From positions 1-64,000 of the forward strand of contig NZ_AMSF01000088.1 of the NCBI RefSeq assembly GCF_000334915.1: DNA of 64,000 bases. The letters are read 5' to 3'. The position numbers were made by a program, and so were the translations under genes. This stretch comes from Dyella ginsengisoli LA-4. Its GTDB lineage: Bacteria > Pseudomonadota > Gammaproteobacteria > Xanthomonadales > Rhodanobacteraceae. Shown here one piece after another: positions 44,614-56,417 of the stretch. Within the stretch, counting starts at the first letter, position 1. The number at the start of each line of letters is the position of its first letter. The notes beneath the pieces were generated by a model. The model saw only the letters and a list, made by a program, of their open reading frames with translations, was not told where the DNA came from and did no database searches.

Positions 44614-45668
44614 GGCGATGCGGTCGTCGAGGTGGCTGGCGCCGGTTCCGCGGCATCATCGCCATCCGGGGCCTGCACCGAGTAGCCCTCGGCCTTCAGC
44701 GCGGCGAGGAAGCCGTCCGATGTGAGCAGCTGGTCCATCGGCAGCACGGCCAGCGCCTGCGTGTCGTTGGCCAGCGCCTGGCGGGCGATGGCCAGCCAGG
44801 TGGCATCGACCCGCGCAGGGAGATCGCTGATCCCCAGCTGCCGGGCGAACCCGCTTTCGGTCAACGCATCGGCGCAGGCGTTGCGGAAACGGCTGTCCGG
44901 CAGCCGGCGCAGCGTGGCGATGTCGCCGACCGCCCAGGCGTTGGCCCGCTCGGCCATCGCCGGCAGGTCGTGCTCGATGCTGTCCAGCGTGCGCGAGAAA
45001 CACTCGGTGTCCTCCGGGCCGGCGGTCTTGAACGCCTTGATCGCGCCGCGGGGATCCTTGATCTCCAGTTGGTAGGTGGCGTCGACGATCTTCACGCCAT
45101 GCCGCTTGGCCAGACCCTCGACCGTGTCCTCGATCTGCCCACCGCTGCGCAGGCCACTCTTCTTCAGCGCCTCCCGGTACAGGTCGATGCCGGCGAAGAT
45201 CGGCCGCCAGCGCTCGATGCCGTGGTCGCGACCGATGTAGCGCGCCTTGAGGGCGCTCCAACGCGCATACAGCGGTGCCGGCAGCACCTGGTCGAGCGTC
45301 TTGCCATCGGGGTTCTTGCGCGCGCCAAACGCCGAGGGCAGCAGGAACAGCTTGCCGAAGAAGCCGACGTCGAGCTTGAACTTGACCCGCGGCGCACGGA
45401 TCACCTCCTGGCTGCCGGCGACGATCCGCTCCACCTCGTCCGAGCGCCATTGCATGTGCTCGGGCAACGCGCTGGTGGTGCCCAGCAGCCACAGCACGTG
45501 GTCGCCCTTGCTCACCTTCCACAGCCCGGGTCCGGGCTGCACGCCACTGACGGTGACCGGCGCGAGCACGGGGATGTCGGCAGTCGAGGGCGGCGCGGGC
45601 AGATCCTGCGCGGCCAGCGGCATGGCCACCAGCAACGAGGACAGCATCAGGACAGGCATCCGTGGCAT
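44607..45668 (-). CDS. TraB/GumN family protein with degenerate motifs
   Basis: A 353-residue exported protein; signal peptide 1-21 (SSLLVAMPLAAQ). The opening LWKVSKGDHVLWLLGTTSALP follows the TraB/GumN pattern, but the family's first GX2H motif reads GTTS, and the second, near the end (LPMDQLLTSDGFLAALKAEGYSV), also lacks its His. Active members are thought to be metal-dependent proteases, so this one may be inactive or a binding protein. CGGAGA precedes ATG 45668. It ends inside the convergent aldo/keto reductase gene. Confidence 0.8.
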   Translation of the reverse strand: MPRMPVLMLSSLLVAMPLAAQDLPAPPSTADIPVLAPVTVSGVQPGPGLWKVSKGDHVLWLLGTTSALPEHMQWRSDEVERIVAGSQEVIRAPRVKFKLDVGFFGKLFLLPSAFGARKNPDGKTLDQVLPAPLYARWSALKARYIGRDHGIERWRPIFAGIDLYREALKKSGLRSGGQIEDTVEGLAKRHGVKIVDATYQLEIKDPRGAIKAFKTAGPEDTECFSRTLDSIEHDLPAMAERANAWAVGDIATLRRLPDSRFRNACADALTESGFARQLGISDLPARVDATWLAIARQALANDTQALAVLPMDQLLTSDGFLAALKAEGYSVQAPDGDDAAEPAPATSTTASPQ

Positions 45669-45732
45669 GCGCGATCTCCGGCGAGGAACGCGCATGCTAG
45701 CAACCGGTGGCTGAAGGGCCGCGTCGAATGCG

Positions 45733-46596
45733 TTACACGCTGGCGGCCAGGGCGCCCACCTGCGCCAGCACGGACTTGCGTGCATCGCCCGCCCCCGCCG
45801 AACTCTCGTAGTACGCGGCGATCAGCACCGGCGCACGTCCCGGCGGCCAGACGATCGCCACGTCGTTGTTCTGCGTCTGGCTGGCCCCGGTCTTGTCGCC
45901 CGCGGTCCAGCCCGCCGGCAGGCCGGCACGCAGCTGCGTGGTGCCGGTGGTGTTGTGGCGCAGCCAGTCCAGCAGCCGCTCGCGCGAGGCCGGCGACAGC
46001 ACGTCGCCGAGCAGTACCCGGCGCATGTCGTCGAGCATCGCCAGCGGCGTGGTGGTGTCTTCGAAGCCCCCGGGACCGGGGCGGTTGAGCGACGGCTCGG
46101 TGCGGTCGAACCGCGTCAGCGGATCGCCGAGGCCATGCACGAAACGGGTCAGCGTGGCCGGACCGCCCAGCGAGGCCAGCAGCAGGTTCATCGCGGTGTT
46201 GTCGCTGACGATCATCGCGGCCTGACACAGCTCCTCGATGGTCATCCCGGGCGGGCCGGGGCGCAGGCGGGTCACCGGAGCCCAGTCGAGCACGTCCTCG
46301 CGGCGGAACACGATGCGGCGGTCCAGCCGCTCCTCGCCGCGATCGACCCGTGCCAGCACGGCAGCCACCGCCAGCAGCTTGCCGGTACTGCACAGCAGGA
46401 AGCGCTCATCGGCGCGATGCAGCAGCCGCTTGCCGCTGCCGGTGTCGAGCACGGCCACACCGAGCCGACCGCCGTGACCCTTCTCCAGCGCAGCGAACGC
46501 ATCGGGAGCGTCCGCCGCAACGGCGGAGGACAACGGAAGCAGCGGCCAGGCGGTCACGCCCAGCAGACCGGCCTTGATCAGTTCGCGACGGCGCAT
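45733..46596 (-). CDS. Tat-exported class A beta-lactamase
   Basis: A 287-residue serine beta-lactamase. The N-terminus [10 protein letters not shown] is a twin-arginine signal, as in the L2 enzyme of Stenotrophomonas. Catalytic motifs are intact: Ser70-T-G-Lys73, S131-D-N, Glu167 in EPSLN and Lys235-T-G. Its general class can be given but not its drug spectrum. No AmpR-type regulator gene lies next to it. GGGAGAA precedes ATG 46596. It is separated from the isocitrate dehydrogenase gene by 156 bases. Confidence 0.93.
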   Translation of the reverse strand: MRRRELIKAGLLGVTAWPLLPLSSAVAADAPDAFAALEKGHGGRLGVAVLDTGSGKRLLHRADERFLLCSTGKLLAVAAVLARVDRGEERLDRRIVFRREDVLDWAPVTRLRPGPPGMTIEELCQAAMIVSDNTAMNLLLASLGGPATLTRFVHGLGDPLTRFDRTEPSLNRPGPGGFEDTTTPLAMLDDMRRVLLGDVLSPASRERLLDWLRHNTTGTTQLRAGLPAGWTAGDKTGASQTQNNDVAIVWPPGRAPVLIAAYYESSAGAGDARKSVLAQVGALAASV

Positions 46597-46752
46597 CGTG
46601 GGTTCTCCCTGGATCGGATGATCGACAAGCGCTCGAGTCAGCCACGGCGGCATGGCGATCCGCGGCCCGGCGCGGGGAAACATGCAGGCAGGACGGCCGG
46701 CGGCCCCTGCGGAGGGAGGAGCGGGGACATGCCCCGCTCCTGCACCGGATGC

Positions 46753-49348
<2,596 letters not shown>

Positions 49349-51007
49349 ATGGCCAGTGTGCCGGGGGCATCGAATGCCGGGAGCCGGGGGGGTTCCGGGG
49401 GAATCTTGGCTAGGGAACGCACCATTGCAGGTCCACGCTTCAATCGATGGCTGGTCCCGCCAGCCGCGCTCGCCATCCACCTCTGTATCGGCATGGCGTA
49501 CGGCTTCTCCGTGTTCTGGCTGCCGATGACCAAACTGGTCGCCAATGCCGATCCGGCGATGTGCACCAACCTGAGCTTCATGGCTGCCTTGACCACCACC
49601 ACGTGCAACTGGACGGTGCCCCAGGTCAACCACATCTTCGAAACCTTCATCGCCATGCTCGGCATTTCCGCTTTCATCTGGGGCGGCTGGCTGGAGCACG
49701 CGGGCCCGCGCAAGGCCGGCTTCATCGCCGCGCTGTGCTGGGGTGGCGGCCTGGTGCTGGGCGGCATCGGCGTGTCGATGCATCAGCTGTGGCTGGTCTA
49801 TCTGGGGTGCGGCGTGCTGGGAGGCGTCGGCCAGGGCCTGGGCTACATCACCCCGGTCTCGACCCTGATCAAGTGGTTCCCGGACCGGCGCGGCCTGGCC
49901 ACCGGCTTCGCGATCATGGGCTACGGCGGCGGCGCAATGATCGGCGCACCGATCGCGGTGGCGCTGATGAAGCACTTCTCGGCCAGCGGCGGCCAGGGCG
50001 TGGCATCCACGCTGATGGCGATGGGCGTGTTGTACGTGATCGTGATGGCAGCTGGCGCGTTCGGCTTCCGCATCGCCCCGACCGGCTGGAAGCCCGAGGG
50101 CTGGACACCGAAGGCGATCGAGGCCAAGTCCATGATCACCCAGCACCACGTGCACCTGAACAAGGCGTGGAAGACCCCGCAGTTCTGGCTGGTCTGGGGT
50201 GTACTGTTCCTCAACGTGACCGCCGGCATCGCGGTGATCTCGATGGCCAGCCCGATGCTGCAGGATGTGTTTGGCGGCAAGCTGGCCGGCCTCACCGAGG
50301 CAGCCGCCGATCTCACGCCGGTGCAGAAGGCCGCCGTGGTGGCCGCCGCGGCGGGTCTGGTCGGCCTGATCAGCCTGTTCAACAGCCTCGGCCGCCTGTT
50401 CTGGGCCTCGCTGTCGGACAAGATCGGCCGCAAGAACACCTACTACACGTTCTTCGTGCTCGGCATCGTCGTGTACTGCCTGCTGCCGACCTGGGGTCAC
50501 CTTGGCCTGCCCGGCCTGTTCGTGATCTCGATCTGCGTGATCCTGAGCATGTACGGCGGCGGCTTCGCCACGGTACCGGCCTACCTGGCCGACCTGTTCG
50601 GCACGCAGATGGTGGGCGCCATCCACGGCCGGCTGCTCACCGCCTGGTCGGCAGCCGGCATCGTCGGACCGGTGATCATCGCCAGCATCCGCCAGGCCCA
50701 GCTGGACGCGGGCGTGGCCAAGAACCTGGTGTACGACCGCACGCTGTACATCATGGCCGCGCTGCTGTTCGTCGGCCTGATCTGCAACCTGCTGGTGAAA
50801 CCGGTGAAGGAATCGGTGGTCATGACCCCCGAAGAGCTCGCCCACGAACGCTCGCTGCAGCATGAGGCCAGTGGCATCGGTGGCGACGCGGCCACCGCGG
50901 CACGCGGCGCGTTCGGGGTCACCGGCATCCTCGCCTGGGCGGCCGTGGGTGTACCGTTCCTCATCGGCCTGTACATCGCGCTGGCAAAGGCCGCTGCCCT
51001 GTTCTGA
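49349..51007 (+). CDS. OFA-family MFS transporter (oxalate/formate type)
   Basis: A 552-residue major facilitator with about twelve membrane segments. The start (WLVPPAALAIHLCIGMAYGFSVFWLPM) and GYGGGAMIGAPIAVALM are typical of the oxalate:formate antiporter (OFA) family. It carries an insert near residues 70-100 with Cys (AMCTNLS, TTCNW) and an extra C-terminal helix. It lies 14 bases upstream of fdsG and probably brings formate, or an anion exchanged for it, to the formate dehydrogenase. No oxalate-degrading genes are nearby. GGGGAG precedes ATG 49349. Confidence 0.88.
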   Translation: MASVPGASNAGSRGGSGGILARERTIAGPRFNRWLVPPAALAIHLCIGMAYGFSVFWLPMTKLVANADPAMCTNLSFMAALTTTTCNWTVPQVNHIFETFIAMLGISAFIWGGWLEHAGPRKAGFIAALCWGGGLVLGGIGVSMHQLWLVYLGCGVLGGVGQGLGYITPVSTLIKWFPDRRGLATGFAIMGYGGGAMIGAPIAVALMKHFSASGGQGVASTLMAMGVLYVIVMAAGAFGFRIAPTGWKPEGWTPKAIEAKSMITQHHVHLNKAWKTPQFWLVWGVLFLNVTAGIAVISMASPMLQDVFGGKLAGLTEAAADLTPVQKAAVVAAAAGLVGLISLFNSLGRLFWASLSDKIGRKNTYYTFFVLGIVVYCLLPTWGHLGLPGLFVISICVILSMYGGGFATVPAYLADLFGTQMVGAIHGRLLTAWSAAGIVGPVIIASIRQAQLDAGVAKNLVYDRTLYIMAALLFVGLICNLLVKPVKESVVMTPEELAHERSLQHEASGIGGDAATAARGAFGVTGILAWAAVGVPFLIGLYIALAKAAALF

Positions 51008-51021
51008 AAAGGTTCGACACC

Positions 51022-51543
51022 ATGAATCACGCGGCACGCGCGGGCTCCGGTCCGCAGGACAACACCAGGTGGCTCTCCCCGGAGAACCATGCCGCGGTGC
51101 TCGAGGTCACCGCCCGGCTGAAGGATCAGCCGGGCGCCCTGTTGCCGATCCTGCACGGCGTGCAGGAAGCACTGGGTTACGTGCCTGAAGGCGCCGTCGC
51201 ACTGATCGCGCGGGAGCTCAACCTGTCCCGCGCCGACGTGCACGGCGTGGTCAGCTTCTACCACTTCTTCCGCACCCGGCCGTCGGGCAAGCGGATCGTC
51301 TACCTGTGCCGCGCCGAGTCCTGCCAAGCGATGGGCGCCGCAGCACTGGAAAGCCACGTCAAGCAAAGGCTGGGCGTGGATTTCCACGAAACCACGGATG
51401 ACGGGTTGTTTACGCTCGAACCGGTCTACTGTCTGGGCAACTGTGCCTGTTCGCCGGCCGTGATGGTCGACGAGGAACTGCACGGGCGGATGACGCCGGA
51501 ACGCTTCGATGCCTGGCTGAAGGCCGCCCGGGAGGCTTCATGA
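51022..51543 (+). CDS. fdsG: NAD-dependent formate dehydrogenase gamma subunit
   Basis: A 173-residue NuoE-like protein with a thioredoxin-fold [2Fe-2S] domain. The four cluster cysteines occur in CRAESC and YCLGNCACSP; the first half has HGVQEALGYVPEGAVALIAREL and HGVVSFYHFFRTRP. With FdsB it forms the diaphorase part of the cytoplasmic enzyme. Its stop overlaps the fdsB start (ATGA). Operon order is transporter-G-B-A-D. Confidence 0.93.
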   Translation: MNHAARAGSGPQDNTRWLSPENHAAVLEVTARLKDQPGALLPILHGVQEALGYVPEGAVALIARELNLSRADVHGVVSFYHFFRTRPSGKRIVYLCRAESCQAMGAAALESHVKQRLGVDFHETTDDGLFTLEPVYCLGNCACSPAVMVDEELHGRMTPERFDAWLKAAREAS

Positions 51544-53078
51544 GTTTCACCGTCTACGTTCCCCGCGACGCCAGCGCCCTCTCGCTGGGGGCGGAGGCGA
51601 CCGCCTCGGCGATCGCCGCCGAGGCCGCGCGTCGCGGTATCGATGTCGCGCTCGTGCGCAACGGCTCACGCGGCCTGTACTGGCTGGAACCGATGGTCGA
51701 GGTTGCCACGCCCGAAGGTCGCGTGGCCTACGGACCGGTGCAGGCCGACGATGTCGCCGCTTTGTTCGATGCCGGTTTCCTCGACGGCGGCACGCACGCA
51801 CTGGCGCTGGGCCCCACCGAGCAGATTCCCTGGCTGGCGAAGCAGGAACGGCTGACCTTCGCCCGCGTCGGCATCGTCGACCCGCGCAGCCTGGACGACT
51901 ACCGCGCCCACGGCGGTTACCGCGGGCTCGACAACGCGCTGGCGATGCAGCCGGCGGACATCGTGCAGGCGGTCACCGACTCCGGCCTGCGCGGCCGCGG
52001 CGGCGCGGCCTTCCCCACCGGCATCAAGTGGAAGACCTGCCACGACGCCAGCGCCGACCAGAAGTACATCGTCTGCAACGCCGACGAGGGCGACTCGGGC
52101 ACCTTCGCCGACCGCATGCTGATGGAGGGCGACCCGTTCGTGCTCGTCGAGGGCATGACCATCGCCGGCCTCGCCGTCGGCGCCACGCAGGGCTACATCT
52201 ACCTGCGCTGCGAGTACCCGCACGCCCGCGACGCGCTGAACGCCGCCATCGCTGCGGCGGAGGCGGCCGGTTACCTGGGCGACGACGTGCGCGGCAGCGG
52301 CAAGACCTTCCACCTGGAAGTGCGGATGGCCGCCGGCGCCTACATCTGCGGCGAGGAGACCTCGCTGCTCGAATCGCTGGAAGGCAAGCGCGGCATGGTC
52401 CGCTTCAAGCCGCCGCTGCCGGCGATCGAAGGCCTGTTCGGCAAGCCCACGGTGATCAACAACGTGGTCACGCTGTGCTCGGTGCCCGGCATCCTGGACA
52501 AGGGCGCGGCGCACTACCGCGATTTCGGCATGGGCCGCTCGCGCGGCACGCTGCCGTTCCAGCTCGCCGGCAACCTGAAGCATCCGGGTCTGGTCGAGAA
52601 GGCGTTCGGCGTCACCCTTAAGGAGCTGGTCGAGGACTTCGGCGGCGGCACCGCCACCGGCAAACCGATGAAGACCGTGCAGCTCGGCGGCCCGCTCGGC
52701 GCCTACATCCCGCCGTCGCGCTACGACACGCCGATGGACTACGAGGCGTTCGCCGCCATCGGCGGCATGATCGGCCACGGCGGCCTGGTCGCATTCGACG
52801 ACAGCGTGGACATGGCGGCCATGGCCCGCTACGCGATGGAGTTCTGCGCGATCGAGTCCTGCGGCAAGTGCACGCCGTGCCGGATCGGCTCGACCCGCGG
52901 CGTGGAGGTGATCGACCGCATGCGCGCCGGCGCCGAGCGCGACCGCAACGAGGCCCTGCTGCGCGACCTCTGCCAGACCATGCTGCACGGCTCGCTGTGC
53001 GCGCTGGGCGGCATGGCGCCGTTCCCCGTGCTCAGCGCGCTGGACCACTACCCCGAAGATTTCGCGCGCACCGCCTGA
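51540..53078 (+). CDS. fdsB: NAD-dependent formate dehydrogenase beta subunit
   Basis: A 512-residue NuoF-like flavoprotein. After a degenerate thioredoxin-like N-terminus (1-100) come the FMN/NADH segment GLRGRGGAAFPTGIKWKTC, YICGEETSLLESLEGKRG and the [4Fe-4S] ligands in ESCGKCTPCRIG plus a later Cys (GSLCALGG). It reduces NAD+ with electrons from FdsA. It starts inside fdsG's stop and ends 26 bases before fdsA. Confidence 0.95.
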   Translation: MSFTVYVPRDASALSLGAEATASAIAAEAARRGIDVALVRNGSRGLYWLEPMVEVATPEGRVAYGPVQADDVAALFDAGFLDGGTHALALGPTEQIPWLAKQERLTFARVGIVDPRSLDDYRAHGGYRGLDNALAMQPADIVQAVTDSGLRGRGGAAFPTGIKWKTCHDASADQKYIVCNADEGDSGTFADRMLMEGDPFVLVEGMTIAGLAVGATQGYIYLRCEYPHARDALNAAIAAAEAAGYLGDDVRGSGKTFHLEVRMAAGAYICGEETSLLESLEGKRGMVRFKPPLPAIEGLFGKPTVINNVVTLCSVPGILDKGAAHYRDFGMGRSRGTLPFQLAGNLKHPGLVEKAFGVTLKELVEDFGGGTATGKPMKTVQLGGPLGAYIPPSRYDTPMDYEAFAAIGGMIGHGGLVAFDDSVDMAAMARYAMEFCAIESCGKCTPCRIGSTRGVEVIDRMRAGAERDRNEALLRDLCQTMLHGSLCALGGMAPFPVLSALDHYPEDFARTA

Positions 53079-53104
53079 GGGCAACGCGCGCTGGAGGTTC
53101 CCCC

Positions 53105-55987
53105 ATGCTTTCCATCGTCGAAATCGACCGCGGCACCCCGGCCGCCGTGTCCGCGAAGACCGTCTCGCTGGAGATCGACGGCCGCACGATCGCGGTGCCG
53201 GAAGGCACCTCGGTGATGCGTGCCGCCTCGCTGGCCGGCATCGCCATCCCCAAGCTGTGCGCCACCGAGATGCTCGACGCGTTCGGCTCGTGCCGGCTGT
53301 GCCTGGTGGAGATCGAGGGCCGCCGCGGCTACCCGGCCTCCTGCACCACGCCGGTGAGCGAGGGCATGAAGGTGGCCACCCAGACGCCGAAACTGGCCGA
53401 GATCCGCCGCGGCGTGATGGAGCTGTACATCTCCGACCATCCGCTGGACTGCCTCACCTGCCCGGCCAACGGCCACTGCGAACTGCAGGACATGGCCGGC
53501 GTGGTCGGCCTGCGCGAGGTGCGTTACGGCTACGACGGCGCCAACCACGTCTATGCGAAGCAGTCCGACGGCAGCGCCAACCCGCTGTTCGTGGCCAAGG
53601 ACACCTCCACTCCGTACTTCACCTTCGATCCGTCCAAGTGCATCGTCTGCTCGCGCTGCGTGCGCGCCTGCGACGAGGTGCAGGGCACCTTCGCGCTGAC
53701 CATCCAGGGCCGCGGCTTCGACTCCAAGGTATCGCCCAGCCAGGACGAGGCGTTCCTCGACTCCGAGTGCGTCTCCTGCGGCGCCTGCGTGCAGGCCTGC
53801 CCCACCGCCACGCTCAGCGAGAACAGCCTGATCGAGCGCGGCCAGGCCGAGCACAGCGTCACCACCACCTGCGCCTACTGCGGCGTGGGCTGCAGCTTCC
53901 GCGCCGAGATGAAGGGCGAGGAGATCGTGCGCATGGTGCCGAACGTGGAGGGCCAGGCGAACCACGGCCACTCCTGCGTCAAGGGCCGCTTCGCGATCGG
54001 CTATGCCACCCATCCGGACCGCATCACCACGCCGATGATCCGCGCGAAGATCAGCGACCCGTGGAAGGTAGTGAGCTGGGACGAGGCGATCGCCCACGTC
54101 GCCAGCGAGTTCAAGCGCATCCAGGGCGCCTACGGCAAGCACGCGGTCGGCGGCATCACCTCCTCGCGCTGCACCAACGAGGAGACCTACCTCGTGCAGA
54201 AGCTGGTGCGCGCCGGCTTCGGCAACAACAACGTCGACACCTGCGCCCGCGTCTGCCATTCGCCGACCGGCTACGGCCTGAAGTCCACGCTGGGCGAATC
54301 GGCCGGCACGCAGGACTTCGACTCGATCGAGCAGACCGACGTGGTGCTGGTGATCGGTGCCAACCCCACCGACGCGCACCCGGTGTTCGGCTCGAAGATG
54401 AAGCAGCGCCTGCGCCAGGGCGCCAAGCTGATCGTGGTCGACCCGCGCCGCATCGACCTGGTGCGCTCGCCGCACATCAAGGCCGACTACCACCTCAAGC
54501 TCAAGCCCGGCACCAACGTGGCGGTGCTCAACACGCTGGCCCACGTGATCGTCACCGAGGGGCTGGTGAAGGACGACTTCGTCGCCGCCCGCTGCGAGCC
54601 GGAAGCGTTCCAGCGCTGGAAGGAGTTCGTCTCGCAGGACAAGTACAGCCCCGAGGCGATGGAAGCGACCACCGGCGTGCCTGCCGAGCTGGTGCGTGGC
54701 GCCGCGCGGCTCTACGCCACCGGCGGCAACGGCGCGATCTACTACGGCCTGGGCGTCACCGAGCACGCGCAGGGTTCCACCGCGGTGATGGGCATCGCCA
54801 ACCTCGCCATGGCCACCGGCAACATCGGCCGCGAGGGCGTGGGCGTGAACCCGCTGCGCGGCCAGAACAACGTGCAGGGCTCGTGCGATATGGGCTCGTT
54901 CCCGCACGAGTTCCCGGGCTACCGCCACGTCAGCGACACCGCCACCCGCCAGCTGTTCGAGAAGGCCTGGGGCGTGCCGCTGCTGGACGAGCCGGGCCTG
55001 CGCATCCCGAACATGTTCGAAGCCGCGCTCGACGGCAGCTTCAAGGGCCTGTACGTGGAGGGCGAGGACATCGCCCAGTCCGACCCGGACACCCAGCACG
55101 TCACCGCCGCGCTCAGCGCGATGGAGTGCGTGGTGGTGCAGGACCTGTTCCTCAACGAGACGGCCAAGTACGCCCACGTGTTCCTGCCGGGAAGCTCGTT
55201 CCTGGAGAAGGACGGCACCTTCACCAACGCCGAGCGCCGCATCTCGCTGGTGCGCAAGGTGATGAAGCCGCAGTCCGGCTACGCCGACTGGGAGATCACC
55301 CAGCTGATCGCGCAGGCGATGGGCTACCCGATGCACTACACCCACCCGTCCGAAATCATGGACGAGATTGCCGCGCTCACCCCGACCTTCCACGGCGTCA
55401 GCTTCGAGAAGATCGACCGGCTCGGCTCGGTGCAGTGGCCGTGCAACGAGGACCACCCGGAAGGCACCCCGGTGATGCACGTGGACGAGTTCGTGCGCGG
55501 CAAGGGCCGCTTCATGCTCACCGAGTACGTGCCGACCCGAGAGAAGGTCAACGCCGAGCACCCGCTGATCCTCACCACCGGCCGCATCCTCAGCCAGTAC
55601 AACGTGGGCGCGCAGACCCGCCGCACCGAGAACTCGCTGTGGCACGAGGAGGACCGCCTGGAGATCCACCCGCACGACGCGGAGGAGCGCGGCATCAAGG
55701 ACGGCGACTGGGTCGGCATTTCCAGCCGCAGCGGCGAGACCGTGCTGCGCGCCAAGGTGGCCGACCGCATGCAGCCGGGCGTGGTCTACACCACGTTCCA
55801 CTTCCCCGGCTCCGGCGCCAACGTGATCACCACCGACAACTCCGACTGGGCCACCAACTGCCCCGAGTACAAGGTGACCGCGGTGCAGGTGACCCGGGTG
55901 AACGAACCCTCGGCCTGGCAGAAGCGCTTCCAGAGCTTCGACCAGCAACAGCAGGACCTGCTCAAGGCCGCCGAAACCGCCGGCTGA
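53105..55987 (+). CDS. fdsA: NAD-dependent formate dehydrogenase alpha subunit
   Basis: A 960-residue molybdenum or tungsten enzyme. N-terminal [2Fe-2S] domain (CATEMLDAFGSCRLCLVEIEG), a His-Cys3 cluster (HPLDCLTCPANGHC), two [4Fe-4S] ferredoxin motifs (CIVCSRCVRAC; CVSCGACVQAC) and a further cluster (TTCAYCGVGC) lead to the bis-MGD domain. The metal ligand is Cys384, next to His385, in CARVCHSPTG, so it is a Cys rather than Sec enzyme. It oxidises formate to CO2. TGGAGG precedes ATG 53105. Confidence 0.97.
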   Translation: MLSIVEIDRGTPAAVSAKTVSLEIDGRTIAVPEGTSVMRAASLAGIAIPKLCATEMLDAFGSCRLCLVEIEGRRGYPASCTTPVSEGMKVATQTPKLAEIRRGVMELYISDHPLDCLTCPANGHCELQDMAGVVGLREVRYGYDGANHVYAKQSDGSANPLFVAKDTSTPYFTFDPSKCIVCSRCVRACDEVQGTFALTIQGRGFDSKVSPSQDEAFLDSECVSCGACVQACPTATLSENSLIERGQAEHSVTTTCAYCGVGCSFRAEMKGEEIVRMVPNVEGQANHGHSCVKGRFAIGYATHPDRITTPMIRAKISDPWKVVSWDEAIAHVASEFKRIQGAYGKHAVGGITSSRCTNEETYLVQKLVRAGFGNNNVDTCARVCHSPTGYGLKSTLGESAGTQDFDSIEQTDVVLVIGANPTDAHPVFGSKMKQRLRQGAKLIVVDPRRIDLVRSPHIKADYHLKLKPGTNVAVLNTLAHVIVTEGLVKDDFVAARCEPEAFQRWKEFVSQDKYSPEAMEATTGVPAELVRGAARLYATGGNGAIYYGLGVTEHAQGSTAVMGIANLAMATGNIGREGVGVNPLRGQNNVQGSCDMGSFPHEFPGYRHVSDTATRQLFEKAWGVPLLDEPGLRIPNMFEAALDGSFKGLYVEGEDIAQSDPDTQHVTAALSAMECVVVQDLFLNETAKYAHVFLPGSSFLEKDGTFTNAERRISLVRKVMKPQSGYADWEITQLIAQAMGYPMHYTHPSEIMDEIAALTPTFHGVSFEKIDRLGSVQWPCNEDHPEGTPVMHVDEFVRGKGRFMLTEYVPTREKVNAEHPLILTTGRILSQYNVGAQTRRTENSLWHEEDRLEIHPHDAEERGIKDGDWVGISSRSGETVLRAKVADRMQPGVVYTTFHFPGSGANVITTDNSDWATNCPEYKVTAVQVTRVNEPSAWQKRFQSFDQQQQDLLKAAETAG

Positions 55988-56067
55988 TCACGCGGCGGCT
56001 GCAACCTGGCCGCAACCGCCACTCCCCTCCGACACGATATCCATCCTCTGCTGCGGACCACTCCGAC

Positions 56068-56298
56068 ATGAACATCGACACCCTCACCCGGATGGTCAAC
56101 GACATCGCGAACTACTTCGCCGCCGAACCCGACCACGCCACCGGCGTGGCCGGCGTCGCCGACCACCTGAAGAAGTTCTGGGACCCGGTGATGCGCAGGC
56201 AGATCATCGAACACCTGCAGGGCGGCGGCGCCGGGCTGGAGCCGCTGGCGAAGGAGGCCGTGCAGAAACTGGCCTCGCTGCAGACCACGACCGCCTGA
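56068..56298 (+). CDS. fdsD: Formate dehydrogenase delta subunit
   Basis: A 76-residue protein, MNIDTLTRMVNDIANYFAAE at the start and VADHLKKFWDPVMRRQIIEHL in the middle, matching the small FdsD subunit. It lies 80 bases after fdsA with no gene between; in Cupriavidus the order is G-B-A-C-D, so fdsC (a sulfur-transferring FdhD-like factor) is missing here. FdsD is required for a fully assembled enzyme in several species, though its exact role is unclear. Confidence 0.9.
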   Translation: MNIDTLTRMVNDIANYFAAEPDHATGVAGVADHLKKFWDPVMRRQIIEHLQGGGAGLEPLAKEAVQKLASLQTTTA

Positions 56299-56300
56299 AT

Positions 56301-56332
56301 CCGGGCCACCTGAAGATGTGACACAGGCCCGG
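56301..56332 (+). other. 7-bp perfect stem-loop after fdsD
   Basis: CCGGGCC (56301-56307) pairs with GGCCCGG (56326-56332) across an 18-base loop, two bases beyond the fdsD stop. No U-tract follows. It may end the fds operon before virD4. Confidence 0.35.
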
Positions 56333-56417
56333 CCTACGCGAATCCGCGTGGGCGGCGGGCTCGGCGTGGCGTTTTCCGTGGCTTACCATCGCTGCTCCAC
56401 ACCAAGGACGGGATGGC

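Noticed and set aside
53048-55948. 966-codon frame opposite fdsA
   Set aside because: Low-complexity translation without motifs; the plus strand encodes fdsA with all cluster and catalytic residues.
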